From contig CAJFCJ010000070.1 of NCBI GenBank assembly GCA_904063045.1, positions 68,137-93,472 of the forward strand: a DNA stretch of 25,336 bases, read 5' to 3'. Positions 1 to 8,599 of this stretch are shown in pieces. A program made the position numbers and the translations under genes. The notes beneath the pieces were generated by a model. It saw only the letters and a list, made by a program, of their open reading frames with translations. It was not told where the DNA came from and ran no database searches. The DNA comes from Dimorphilus gyrociliatus. Lineage: Eukaryota; Annelida; Polychaeta; Dinophilidae. Every line of letters starts with the position of its first letter. Position 1 is the stretch's first letter.

Positions 1-408
1 AGGTATGGTGATATTAATGGCGGACAAGAATATGCAAAACATCATATCGGTCCACTTAGTTGTTCCATGATATTAAAACTTAAAAGTCCGTTAATATTGA
101 ATTCTTACTGTAAGAATTACAATTCGTCATTTTTAAACGATAACGACTCAACTACTTGTATTAAATTTAAAACTAAATTTGTCAAATTAAAACTCGACTA
201 TACTGAAAAGATAAATTTCACCATTGGAAAAGAGAGCGTTTTTGAAATTCATCCTTATGTGAACACTTCTATTGGAAAGATAAGCTTGTGTAATCAAGAT
301 ACGCCGACATCTTTCACTTGCAGTAGTTATTCAAGATATATATATGTTTCTCTATGGACAACTTTGTCAAACGATATTGAAGTTTGTGAAATTCAAAATT
401 TGACTTGA
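1..408 (+). CDS. 3' part of contactin-associated-protein-like secreted protein (left palindrome copy, cut by window edge)
   Basis: The frame is open from base 1 to the TGA at 406-408 and encodes the last 135 residues of the protein encoded complete at 25104-24118; wherever compared, the two DNA copies are identical. The fragment begins just before the 'GPLSC' motif that closes the fibrinogen-like/CNTNAP-type domain and then carries the C-terminal galactose-binding-like domain, ending in 'IEVCEIQNLT'. It contains several N-glycosylation sites (NSS, NDS, NFT, NTS). The upstream part, including the signal peptide, must lie outside the window, so whether this copy is functional cannot be judged. 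It is transcribed away from the window edge, and an AATAAA lies about 100 nt past the stop. Confidence 0.8.
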   Translation, partial: RYGDINGGQEYAKHHIGPLSCSMILKLKSPLILNSYCKNYNSSFLNDNDSTTCIKFKTKFVKLKLDYTEKINFTIGKESVFEIHPYVNTSIGKISLCNQDTPTSFTCSSYSRYIYVSLWTTLSNDIEVCEIQNLT

Positions 409-480
409 TATCGATCGTAACCGTTCTCTTCTTTATATAACATTGTATATAGCTTGTCAAAAATGACTCTTTGTGTCTGT

Positions 481-499
481 GTTCAACCAGTGGTTGAAC
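481..499. repeat. Perfect 9-bp palindrome in the 3' flank of the left gene copy
   Basis: GTTCAACCA and TGGTTGAAC are separated by a single G. The spacing is too tight for a stable hairpin, so a dimeric protein site or chance are both possible. The same site is present in the right arm (24027-24045) because the arms are identical. Confidence 0.6.
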
Positions 500-508
500 T
501 CACAGTAA

Positions 509-514
509 AATAAA
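509..514 (+). terminator. Polyadenylation signal AATAAA
   Basis: A canonical AATAAA lies about 100 nt past the TGA of the left gene copy. The mirror copy is at 24012-24017 on the minus strand. Confidence 0.5.
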
Positions 515-604
515 AGTCTGGACGGATTGCTGTTGCAGCAAAACAAGATGAAACAATAAATCGAGAAAGATAATACATTATTAGCTTTTTTATATTAATT
601 TCCC

Positions 605-623
605 ATTTATCACTCTGATAAAT
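605..623. repeat. 8-bp stem, 3-nt loop hairpin
   Basis: ATTTATCA, loop CTC, TGATAAAT. A perfect small stem-loop in the gene 3' flank, mirrored at 23903-23921. No function is inferred. Confidence 0.5.
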
Positions 624-1045
624 TATTGAATTTATCTTTCTTTGTCGTCTTCACACTTATTTAGACAATTAGATAACTCCGATGGAATAGCGATTGTTTA
701 AATATTTAAACTGCAATAGTTGCTGTATTTTATAGTTTAGTTTTCACTTGCTCCCCCTACCTTGGGATCAAAAACAGCTTCTTATAAATTCTGTATAATC
801 TTCCACAGCCTTTATTCTCTCTCCCTTTGAAAGTTAATAAATAGAAATAGAGCTAGAGAGGTAGATAGAAAGAGATAGAAAGAGTTACCTGTCAAAAATC
901 AACCACTCCCTTAACAGATAAAATAAGAAAATTACAATTATTTAGGATTTCTAAAGGGAAATATTTATTTTTTAATCGGAGCAAACAGTTGGCTGCTTTC
1001 TTGTTTCATATTTCATTTTTCTCTTCTTCCTTTCTCCTATCTTTT

Positions 1046-1383
1046 TCATATTCTTTTTCTCACTCTCTCTCTTTCTTTTCTCGTATTTGCTCTTTTTCTG
1101 GCCTTTAGCAGCTCTTCCTCTTCTGCTCGTTTCTCTTCCTTCAGTTGTTTTTAAAATTCCTTTAAAGCTTTATCCATCTTAAAATTGTTTCTTAGCCGGC
1201 GAATTATCTTTAAATTTTAATGGACCAGATAACGTTTTATCAATTGATAATTCAAGGGATTTGCAGTAAGTTTAAATATAACATCTTCCTTTCTCTCTAA
1301 AAAGATTAAAATATTTAAAATTTTTAGCATATTTAGAAAAACTCATAAACAGATCTCTTGGCTATTCATCCTCATCTAAAAAC
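1046..1383 (-). pseudogene. Degenerate coiled-coil coding remnant (left copy)
   Basis: Read on the minus strand, 1190-1046 matches the coiled-coil remnant at 23262-23480 but lacks 69 nt (23 codons). Then 1383-1200 matches 20362-20712 at roughly 90% identity by eye, except for a ~150-nt extra segment on the right. On the left these two blocks abut at about 1191-1199, whereas on the right they are ~2.5 kb apart. No long open frame remains on the left. The charged Glu/Lys/Arg composition points to a coiled-coil protein that I do not recognise. Confidence 0.45.
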
Positions 1384-1615
1384 TGTAATTTGAAATCATT
1401 CCCTGGTTGTAATGTCATATACAGCTCCTTTTTGATAATTATTTTCAAAATAATGTTTGTAGACATTAAACTAGTAATAAATTTTACCTAACAGTAAAAT
1501 TGTCAATCTGAAGAAAAACCCATTTAAAAGTTTATTAAAAGTACAAAAAAAATCAGACAGGGAATGTTTCAAACATTCAAATGACGGAATACTCTTTTGT
1601 AAAACGTGTAAATTT

Positions 1616-1624
1616 GAAAATATA
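1616..1624. repeat. Left target-site duplication of the MULE-type element
   Basis: GAAAATATA occurs directly outside the left terminal inverted repeat and again at 2353-2361 directly outside the right one. Nine bp is the usual duplication length for Mutator-like elements. Confidence 0.8.
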
Positions 1625-2352
1625 GAATAGGGGTGAAACCGTACCTGGGTTAAACCGTACCCATTTTTTATTTAATATACTGTATATGTTTATTAAACTT
1701 GTGATAATGAAATATATGTTATACTGATACAATGTATAAATTTATAGGCAAATATATAAAGATACTTTTATCTAAAAAATTAAAACAATTAAAAATGAAA
1801 TAAAAAGAAAAAGAGAATATGAAATGTAGGTAAAATCTATGGAGCATATATATGAGATGTTTGTAGCAATAATTCATCTGCTAATATTTTTCCTAATTTG
1901 TATTCATCCCAAATGTCAAATATTTTTTATTCTCTCTCCACATACCTTTTTCTCTGATATCTATATATTTGTTTATCAGACATCACCTTTTCATCGATAA
2001 TCATCCACTAATATGTAGAATGAGCCTTTTGAATGCACTTGACTATTCATCCTGTTGTGCCAACCCTCCACACTATTATTTGTTCTAATTGATAGACCAA
2101 ACACTGACCAATTTTCTGGTTTTGACATAGAGTTACATATCCATGTACTTTCAAAATACAACAGTAGGTCAGCCAATTTCTATTGCTCCAAAAGTTCAGA
2201 CTTCAGTCTACCAAATGTTGAAATTATGATATCAGATGGTAGAATACAAACACACATATATATATATAATATACTGTATATATAATATTAAGACATATAT
2301 ATTAAATTAACAATGGGTACTGTTTAACCCAGGTACGGTTTCACCTGCTCCC
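1625..2352. mobile_element. 728-bp MULE-type DNA transposon, deleted/non-autonomous
   Basis: The ends are inverted repeats. Seven terminal bases are diverged; they are followed on both sides by the core GGTGAAACCGTACCTGGGTT, and similarity runs to about 50 bp (left 1625-1677, right about 2300-2352). The core itself holds a direct repeat of AAACCGTAC. A perfect 9-bp duplication GAAAATATA flanks the element. Inside, the minus strand carries a short piece of a MULE-family transposase (1991-2176), and the rest is AT-rich filler with TA runs near the right end. The length is far below that of an autonomous element, so this is an internally deleted derivative that would have moved with a transposase made elsewhere. 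Confidence 0.85.
1991..2176 (-). pseudogene. MULE transposase C-terminal fragment
   Basis: A 61-residue frame with the motif 'WSVFGLSIRTNNSVEGWHNR', typical of the C-terminal side of MULE-family transposases found with FLYWCH domains in invertebrates. It is preceded by 'YFESTWICNSMSKPEN'. The catalytic DDE region is absent, so the fragment is inactive. It lies within the inverted-repeat-bounded element and shares its motif order with the second remnant at 5413-5712. Confidence 0.75.
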
Positions 2353-2361
2353 GAAAATATA
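2353..2361. repeat. Right target-site duplication of the MULE-type element
   Basis: GAAAATATA, identical to 1616-1624. Confidence 0.8.
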
Positions 2362-3121
2362 TGTTGAAGAGGATCATTCACACTGTAAAATATCTAGTAT
2401 GAGATATATAGAAAAGCTTAAGCAAACAATACATGATCAAGAAATTGTTGAAAAACAAGAAATGGTTTGCAGGATATGCAAATGTAACTCGTATAAATTG
2501 CCGTTGGCATGGATTATTACTGTTAGAGAACTTCCAGATGTCTAGAGTTAAATGTGATATTATGGTTGGGGGTCATACACATACATATATATAAATATGT
2601 CTTTATGCATACTATGTATTAAATCTCGTGTAATACATAATCACTTTTACTAAAATTCACTGTAATCCCATGGTGCTTCTATCTAACTGCAAACTTTTTC
2701 TTCTCTAACAATAGAGAATCATTAGCCAGTGAAACAAATCATTTTCTACATAAGATAATTTCAACATGGCACCTCTCTGTTATGCCTTTAAGAGAAAATT
2801 AACAAACATAAAAAGGCGTATGCTCTCTATGTAAACAGACTACTCATTGGATTCGTTTAAATGGTAAGTTTAATTTCATACTTTTTCAATTTCACACCTT
2901 TTTCCTTAATATTAGTATATAGATTTTGTCAAATTTGTTGAACAATCAACAACTGTTCATTACATATTGTTTTAAGAAGTGATGAAAATATTTTAACAGG
3001 AAAACTTCCTAAAAGAATTGATGATGAAGAAATTTTTATAAATAATCAAGTGGAAGCTCCTGCTGATGATATTACAAGAGAGGACTATTTTCCTATTGGT
3101 TATAACACAAATGAATCTTAA
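2362..3121. other. AT-rich spacer, no supported gene
   Basis: At about 2375-2530 a plus-strand frame reads as a short Cys-containing peptide ('CRICKCNSYKLPLAW') before stops. From about 2995 a frame rich in Asp/Glu leads into the FLYWCH remnant but is closed by TAA near 3118. Both may belong to a decayed transposon. The rest shows nothing recognisable. Confidence 0.4.
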
Positions 3122-3527
3122 GAAAGCTTATTTGAAAATATAGATGATGTTGTTCTAAAGAGTGATAGGTCATTTAAAATTTTCCAAAGTAAGAATCAAA
3201 CAGCGAAGCCATTACTTGTTCATGATGGATTGTCATATACTATTAAAAACAAAAGAAATAAATCAAGTATTTGGAGATGTAGTTTCAATAATAACAGACA
3301 ATAACAATGTTCTGGTTGTGTCACTGAAAATGATGGTAATTTCCCTTTGGATTCAACACCACACAATCATTCACCAAGATTAAATTTTAAAGAAATTATT
3401 GGTATGAAAGTTACCGTAAAACAAAGATCGCTAATGGACACTCAAACACCTGCCAAGAGAATTGTTAAAGATACATTTATCCAAAAAAAAAACATTTCTA
3501 ATTTCCCCAGTATGAGTACTAGCTGAC
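3122..3527 (+). pseudogene. FLYWCH-type zinc-finger remnant of a MULE-associated gene
   Basis: In one frame the sequence shows FLYWCH architecture: 'PLLVHDGLSYTIKNKRNKSS', then 'IWRCSFNN', a second cysteine in 'QCSG', and the paired histidines 'PHNH' (codons 3362-3370). This gives the C2H2 zinc ligands with family spacing. An in-frame TAA at 3302-3304 falls between the two halves of the finger, and the frame ends at a TGA near 3525. FLYWCH fingers often sit N-terminal to MULE transposases in invertebrates, so this is probably the 5' part of such an element. The downstream sequence carries only scattered, stop-broken frames. It has the opposite orientation to the transposase fragments on either side, which suggests separate insertions. 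Confidence 0.7.
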
Positions 3528-4942
3528 AATTAGACAACTGAACAATGAGCTATTAATTTTGTAGGGTTTAAATACTCTTTTAAGGGTTGACAGTTCGAAA
3601 ATTTCAATGTTCACAAGAACAAAAGTAACATTTGAAGACAAAGAAAAAGTTCTATATTTGCTATAGTTGAAGTATGAAATATATCCTCCAACTTTTACAC
3701 ATTCCACATTATGGGAAAGTATCTTCCATGGTGAAACATGGCCTTCAAGATTTTATGGCTTTTTTGTGAATTAAATATCATGATTGATTCCAAAATTCCA
3801 CAAAAAAGATAGAACAGTCAGGTAAATATTCCAAGTCAATGGTTTTTTTAGAACTTTGAATAGGTTAATGAAATCTTCCGCAAGAGGGCAGCTGAAGTAA
3901 TAATTCCCAATGTATATTCATTTCAAATAGAAAACCCTAATCTTAAAGCGTAACCCTTTTCAACATAGCATATATACTGACTATATATATTTATTATATT
4001 TAAATATTTAGACCCATACCCGAAATCATAACCCAAACCAAACCTAACCCTGTCTTGCCAGTGGCACTGTTTCACTGTGACACAAAAGTACAATAAACAA
4101 ATACTCCACAAAAAATCATGAAAACAGCTGATAATTTAGTAGTACATCTCTTTGGTGTTGTCATTATGTCTCCTTTTTCACACTTAATTTGGTGAATGCT
4201 GACGTATTACCATTGTTTTATCATTGCCATAATCCAATACAATTGAAAAATGGTGAAAACCTAAAAAAGAACATAACCACATAACTATTCAATAAATCAA
4301 TTGTAGAGGAAATCTTGAAAAATGTATAGTAGAAATAAGATTGTTATAGATTTGTAGTTTGGAGGATTCCATCTGATTGTTGGAGATTTTGAAATGATAT
4401 TATCTGCAGTATTTTTTTTTAAGTTCATAATTTGTATTTATAGTTCCAACTCTATAATGCTTAAAATTGTTATTACTGTCGTCGCAAATAGTTTTACAAT
4501 GACAAAAATCCTTATTTTCTAGATTTTGATAATTTTCAATATCTTTTCCTTCTAAGTAAAGAGATATGCAAATTGCATATCTATCATATGATATCAGTGA
4601 TATTGTTAACCGCCATTATGATATGGTAACAAATAATCTTTATATTTTCAACTACAAAATATTGACAAAGCCTTCAAATCATTATTGAGGACGACTAAGG
4701 CAACATGTCTTTCCATCAAACCGCTGAAGGGATGGTCCTCCCTTACCTCTCTGTCTTCACATCTCACTTACTCTCCAACAAGTCAGCAATATCTCGTTTT
4801 GCTTGTGTGAGAGTTTTAGTTGCAAAATCAGAATAGGAGAAAGATATGAAACAAATCACAAAAGTAGAACAAGGGCATATGAAAAAAACCATAATTATTA
4901 AAGATGCAGTGAGAGAAGAAGATGCAACATTTCTAAAATCAG
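3528..4942. other. AT-rich non-coding stretch
   Basis: The first ~200 nt may continue the decayed FLYWCH/MULE frame, but with many stops in every frame. Beyond that I see no coherent coding pattern on either strand, only short chance frames. It contains the 21-bp palindrome at 4562-4582. Confidence 0.5.
4562..4582. repeat. Perfect 10-bp palindrome overlapping an octamer-like site
   Basis: AGATATGCAA and TTGCATATCT are separated by one A. The middle contains ATGCAAAT, the octamer recognised by POU-domain factors. No neighbouring gene makes a promoter role evident. Confidence 0.45.
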
Positions 4943-5245
4943 TTGACAGAAATTTCATCACATTACAAGAAACTTTTATCCAGCTCTCGAGAATGTTATG
5001 CAGATCATTTGAGCAGAGAAATTAATTATGCAAAACAAATTGGCCTTGATCCTTCTGTAACTCAGTCTAAGAAATATTTTATGGCTAGGTTGAAGAAACC
5101 ATTACAAACTATTATAAATTTCCTTATTATTATAAGGAATACAACAAATTGGCGCAATTGGAAAGATATTGTATTGGATAGAAATGACAGGAATACACAA
5201 AAACATAACACAAAGAATACTGAGCAGATTCAGAAAAATAAATGA
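4943..5245 (+). CDS. Unrecognised Lys/Arg-rich fragment, possibly from the local coiled-coil family
   Basis: A frame of up to 100 residues whose first part ('HLSREINYAKQIGLDPSVTQ', then 'KKYFMARLKKPL') has the charged, helical character of the coiled-coil remnants elsewhere in the window. The second half becomes low-complexity (Asn/Thr/Lys). No ATG with a convincing context, no splice junctions and no domain I recognise. It may be an exon or a decayed fragment. Confidence 0.25.
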   Translation: MTEISSHYKKLLSSSRECYADHLSREINYAKQIGLDPSVTQSKKYFMARLKKPLQTIINFLIIIRNTTNWRNWKDIVLDRNDRNTQKHNTKNTEQIQKNK

Positions 5246-5325
5246 AATACAATCCATTGAGGAAGGCCAGCTCCAAAAAAATTATATCATTTAATAAAGT
5301 AGACCACGTGATCAGATAAATATAT

Positions 5326-5354
5326 ATACAGAGAGAGAGAGAGTGAGAGAGTAT
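5326..5354. repeat. (GA)n microsatellite
   Basis: A run of GA dinucleotides interrupted once by GT. Confidence 0.8.
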
Positions 5355-5412
5355 GCAAATATGCCTCTAGATATGGATTAAATGAAGAATTTTCTTGTAA
5401 GTTTCTATTGAA

Positions 5413-5712
5413 TTAACTGTTGAAGCCTTCAAAGTCATTATTTGTTTGAATAGCTGTCTTAAAAACTGACCAATTATTTGGTGAACATAGATTATAATCT
5501 ATCCACATTTCCTTGATATATTTAATGAGATCATTTAATTTATCAATCTGGGCTACATTATTTTTAATCTCTTTAAAGTAATGTTTTATGGTATTAGCAT
5601 GAAGAAATGGAAGAGCTAACATAATCCTCATTCCATACAACTCTCTTGTTTTCTTTTTATAGTCTCTACTATAGTCAAACTGGTAATGTTTCTTCAAAAT
5701 TAATGATTTCAA
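5413..5712 (-). pseudogene. Second MULE transposase C-terminal fragment
   Basis: A 99-residue frame ending in 'NNWSVFKTAIQTNNDFEGFN', parallel to the fragment at 1991-2176 (P-x-NWSVF, then a TNN...EG signature). It is preceded by a hydrophobic/charged stretch 'GMRIMLALPFLHANTIKHYF' consistent with the post-catalytic helical part of MULE transposases. The upstream DDE region is not recognisable, and I found no terminal inverted repeats around it. It is therefore a remnant, older or more heavily truncated than the 1625-2352 element. Confidence 0.65.
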
Positions 5713-7033
5713 AATTCAATTCATAATTACTACCTGGCTTTTTCTAAAGACAGCCTGAGACCAGTGATTTAAACAATTCTCGAAACAAAAAAAATTGCTT
5801 TGCCTTTTCAAAATCAATTACAAATCTTTTTGGTTGATAATTTTTTTGTTAATTCACAGTCTGAAAAATTTTACAATTACTTTAGGAAAATATGTACACA
5901 GTTAATAGTGATGCTTCAATCAATGCATCATTTTTCAATAGAAGGATGAACACTAAAGAGTGTCTATTTCACAAAATAATGAATGAATTCAATCAATAGA
6001 ATTGATTCTTCTTTATTATATTCACAGCTTAATAATTCTCAACAGAAATCAATATCTTGAAAATCCTGTTCCTAAAATAGAGTTCTCATTGAAAAGAATG
6101 CCATTTGTAATCTAAGAAACAGATTCATGAATATTTTCTCATACTGTTTACATATATCATTATTTCTAAAGTAGCTTACAACAAGTGCAGAATTTTACAG
6201 ATACTAGGTGAGTACATTTGACTCTAATTCTACTTTATGGTAGCTGTGTACAAAACTGCGTCATTTAATCATTGCAAATATCATAAAATGGCTACACAAG
6301 ATAGCTTAGACAGCAATAACTCTATGTGTGGAATCTGTTTAGGATCTTGGATGAAGATAGAGAAATATTGAAAGATTCGGAAAGAAATTTGATGAACAAG
6401 AAAGAAGATCAATAGAATTAATACAAAATCAATTCCAGAAGTTTAGGAGAAGAATTTAGAGATGCAAACAAAAAAAGACATACACTGTTAAATACAATTT
6501 TCTTTTAGAAGGATGAAAAAGAAAACAATGAAAACTTGGACAAAGAAATCAAAAAGCAAAGTGATGAATGTAAAGAAATTGAAAATAATTCAACAGTAAA
6601 ATTAATTCCTTGCTCATATAAAAATATGTCAATGGAAAACATTAAATACATTTTAACATTTTAAAAACTAACAAAGAATACATAATTTTGGAATTTGGAA
6701 AGTTGTTGTTTAGCCACTGAAAACTTTCTTATCTTAACTGAAGAACATACAAATGTACTCATATTGCAAGAATTAAATCTAAGTTCTATTCACACGGAAA
6801 TTGATGAATGTTTCAAAATATTGTGCACCAACACCAACACTCCACCTCTCCCCATATTTTTTATCACCCTCAAATCCTTTTTGCTATTAGTCTATGTCCT
6901 AAAGTTGTCAGGTCCGCTAAGTGAGAATCTAGCCTCATCTATAAAAATAACTCTAGACCAGTCTAGACTTTAACTAATCATTTTAAGACAATATTCTTTC
7001 GTCTTTTCAGTTAAATTTTGGCGTAGATATTTT
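5713..7033. other. Decayed coding debris, including coiled-coil-like frames near 6340-6600
   Basis: Around 6340-6600 (plus) the three frames alternately read as charged helical peptide ('RILDEDREILKDSERNL', 'KKFDEQERRSIELIQNQFQK', 'KDEKENNENLDKEIKKQSDE'), as expected of a coiled-coil gene broken by frameshifts. At 6695-6973 an open frame of about 90 residues has no recognisable domain. No RNA gene or repeat stands out in the rest. Confidence 0.35.
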
Positions 7034-7351
7034 TTATGGAATTTTTTGAATTTCACAAAATGATACTTTTACAATGTCAATTATTTCTGATAAGAAGTTA
7101 TGGAAAAGTAAATTTGTAGAACTGAAATTTTCATATTTTTCACATTTAAAATAGACAAAAAGATATATGACTTTGTCAATTACAGGTTTAGATGTGCATT
7201 GCTTATATTGTTTATAATTTCCCACTGTAGCTGTTGTGGACATGATACTAATTTCTACATTGCCAGACAATTGAGTACTCTTTTTAAATATCATTAAAGA
7301 ATCAGTATTGTTGTTGGTGTCCTTTCCATTGGACAATGTATATTTTAACAC
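7034..7351 (-). CDS. Galactose-binding-like (fucolectin-type) C-terminal domain, probably one exon
   Basis: The open frame ends in 'VKVSFCEIQKIP', closely resembling the end of the 25104-24118 protein ('IEVCEIQNLT'), and is preceded by a beta-rich stretch with one cysteine ('YKQYKQCTSKP'). The frame runs slightly upstream of the first Met to 'ESIDTCTQLTNQ', matching 'DNDSTTCIKF' in the other protein. Further upstream the reading continues only in another frame, so either an unresolved intron or a frameshift separates it from the FAMeT-like exon about 130 nt away on the same strand. I infer a single minus-strand gene with the Cys-rich exon and FAMeT-like domain upstream. Confidence 0.45.
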   Translation of the reverse strand: MLKYTLSNGKDTNNNTDSLMIFKKSTQLSGNVEISIMSTTATVGNYKQYKQCTSKPVIDKVIYLFVYFKCEKYENFSSTNLLFHNFLSEIIDIVKVSFCEIQKIP

Positions 7352-7477
7352 TGTATTCTGGTTTGTTAATTGAGTACATGTATCAATAGATTCATGTAAT
7401 TGATAAAAGTTTTGCAGTCATTCTCTTCATAATTATCGATTTTTTCTCCTTCTGTTTTTAGCAGTGTTATTTTTATT

Positions 7478-8010
7478 TTAAAGAATAGAAAATAGACATT
7501 GTTCAAAAAGAGCAATATTCAGTAAAAACAAATTGATACCTTTATCAGATATTTGGACAGAATTCACTAAATTTTCAACACCATTTTTAAATAGTATCTG
7601 CTTCAAATCTAAAGGTGAATCCAATTCAATATTTCCTAGTATGTAGGACCCATATGCCTTACCAGACCCAAAATTAATATTTATACCAGTTTTTTCCAAC
7701 CAAAATTCATTCCAAATTTCACATTCAATTAGTCGTTTATTATTGCGTAATTGTATATTTTTCTCCAAAGGAGTTTGAACTTGAATTGATGAAATTCTTT
7801 TTCCATTAATGAACTCGTCAAGCTTTATTGTCACTAGAATGGAGGTGTCATTTTTCATACTAATTATCACGGATGAACAATCTTGTGACTGACCCTTATC
7901 CTTGCCTTTAACCTTAAATTTCAGACAGGTAAAATCTTGTTGAAGATGACTTGGTAGAGGATATATTGCATAATTTTCTGATTGAGTGCTGTAGACTTTT
8001 TCACTCAACT
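7478..8010 (-). CDS. Farnesoic-acid-O-methyltransferase-like (FAMeT) domain exon
   Basis: The exon probably begins after the acceptor ...TACAG at 8011-8015 (or 2 nt later). The translation starts 'LSEKVYSTQSENYAIYPLPS' and reaches 'FTCLKFKVKGKDKGQSQDCS', then 'IECEIWNEFWLEKTGININF' and 'GSGKAYGSYILGNI'. This is the FAMeT layout: an N-terminal beta strand with 'F.VKA', then FW(I/L)xxxxGxIxxGxGxxxG. Despite the family name, such domains in many invertebrate extracellular proteins have no shown methyltransferase activity; a binding or structural role is more likely here. The frame stops at TAA (7478-7480), possibly inside an intron with a donor near 7497. It neighbours a Cys-rich exon upstream and a galactose-binding-like exon downstream on the same strand. 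Confidence 0.5.
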
Positions 8011-8441
8011 CTGTATTTGGAGGCAAAAGAAAAAAGATAAAAAATGTTCCAATAGCTATTTAAAAGTCATAAAGAAAATGGTTTTTTACTATTTGCAAAT
8101 ATATTAATGTATTGAAATAAACATATTCAATGACAACTTTCACATTTGTCTCAATCATTGGAGTATTTGAATAATTGAAAAACTAAACAGCTGCATTATT
8201 TAAGAGATTTATAAGTTCAGTAAAGCCTGAACTCCATATTAGATTGATGTTTTTAATTCTTTTAGAGTACTGATGTCTGAAAATAAATTTACAATCTGTA
8301 AAAAAAACTGTATTTTCCATTATTTAAAAGTAACCTATTAGATAAACAACTCATTATTGGTATTGCTGGAAATATAAATGTTATTGATATATATTGGCTA
8401 ACGCATGTTCTTGTTCATAATCCAGGTTTACAATCGCCTAC

Positions 8442-8599
8442 CCAAGATATATGCGTCAATCTGCTAATTGCATTTTCGCAATTATTATTGCCATTTGCTG
8501 ACGTTTGAGTGCAAGTAGCCCCTAATTCTGAACTAGCTATATTACTAAGCATTTTATCCTCTTCAAAAAAAGTACATTCAAAATTTTCTATGTAATTTG
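8442..8599 (-). CDS. Cys-rich exon upstream of the FAMeT-like exon
   Basis: An exon-like segment opening after the acceptor ...TTTTTAG (ending at 8600) and closing at a donor GTAGGC (8441 downwards). It reads 'NYIENFECTFFEEDKMLSNI' then 'CTQTSANGNNNCENAISRLT' and 'ISW'. Three cysteines and a possible ectodomain character are visible, but no family is certain. Splicing in phase 0 to the exon at 8008 downwards keeps the frame open across a ~430-nt intron. This supports membership in the same gene but does not prove it. Confidence 0.3.

Larger units (their letters stand above)
1..1135 (+). repeat. Left arm of near-identical inverted repeat (partner 23391-24525)
   Basis: Every stretch compared is the exact reverse complement of the right arm, with the constant relation left + right = 24526 and therefore no indels. 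The only mismatch I found is at 1044 against 23482. The arm continues past base 1, so its outer end is unseen. At about 1133-1136 the match breaks: the left arm lacks 69 nt present on the right (about 23325-23393). Weaker homology continues to about 1190. Confidence 0.95.

Noticed and set aside
2055-2285. Plus-strand open frame of 76 residues
   Set aside because: It is the opposite-strand shadow of the MULE transposase fragment and ends in a TA-repeat low-complexity stretch.
3162-3383. Plus-strand frame of 73 residues
   Set aside because: It overlaps the FLYWCH remnant in another frame; the FLYWCH frame carries the recognisable motif.
5326-5354. GA repeats as a CRISPR-like or tandem array
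   Set aside because: Simple dinucleotide microsatellites without spacers; the genome is animal.
7197-7351. Reading TGA as an amino acid to explain internal stops across the window
   Set aside because: Internal stops include TAA as well as TGA, and the best gene (the receptor) uses no internal TGA, so code reassignment is not supported.
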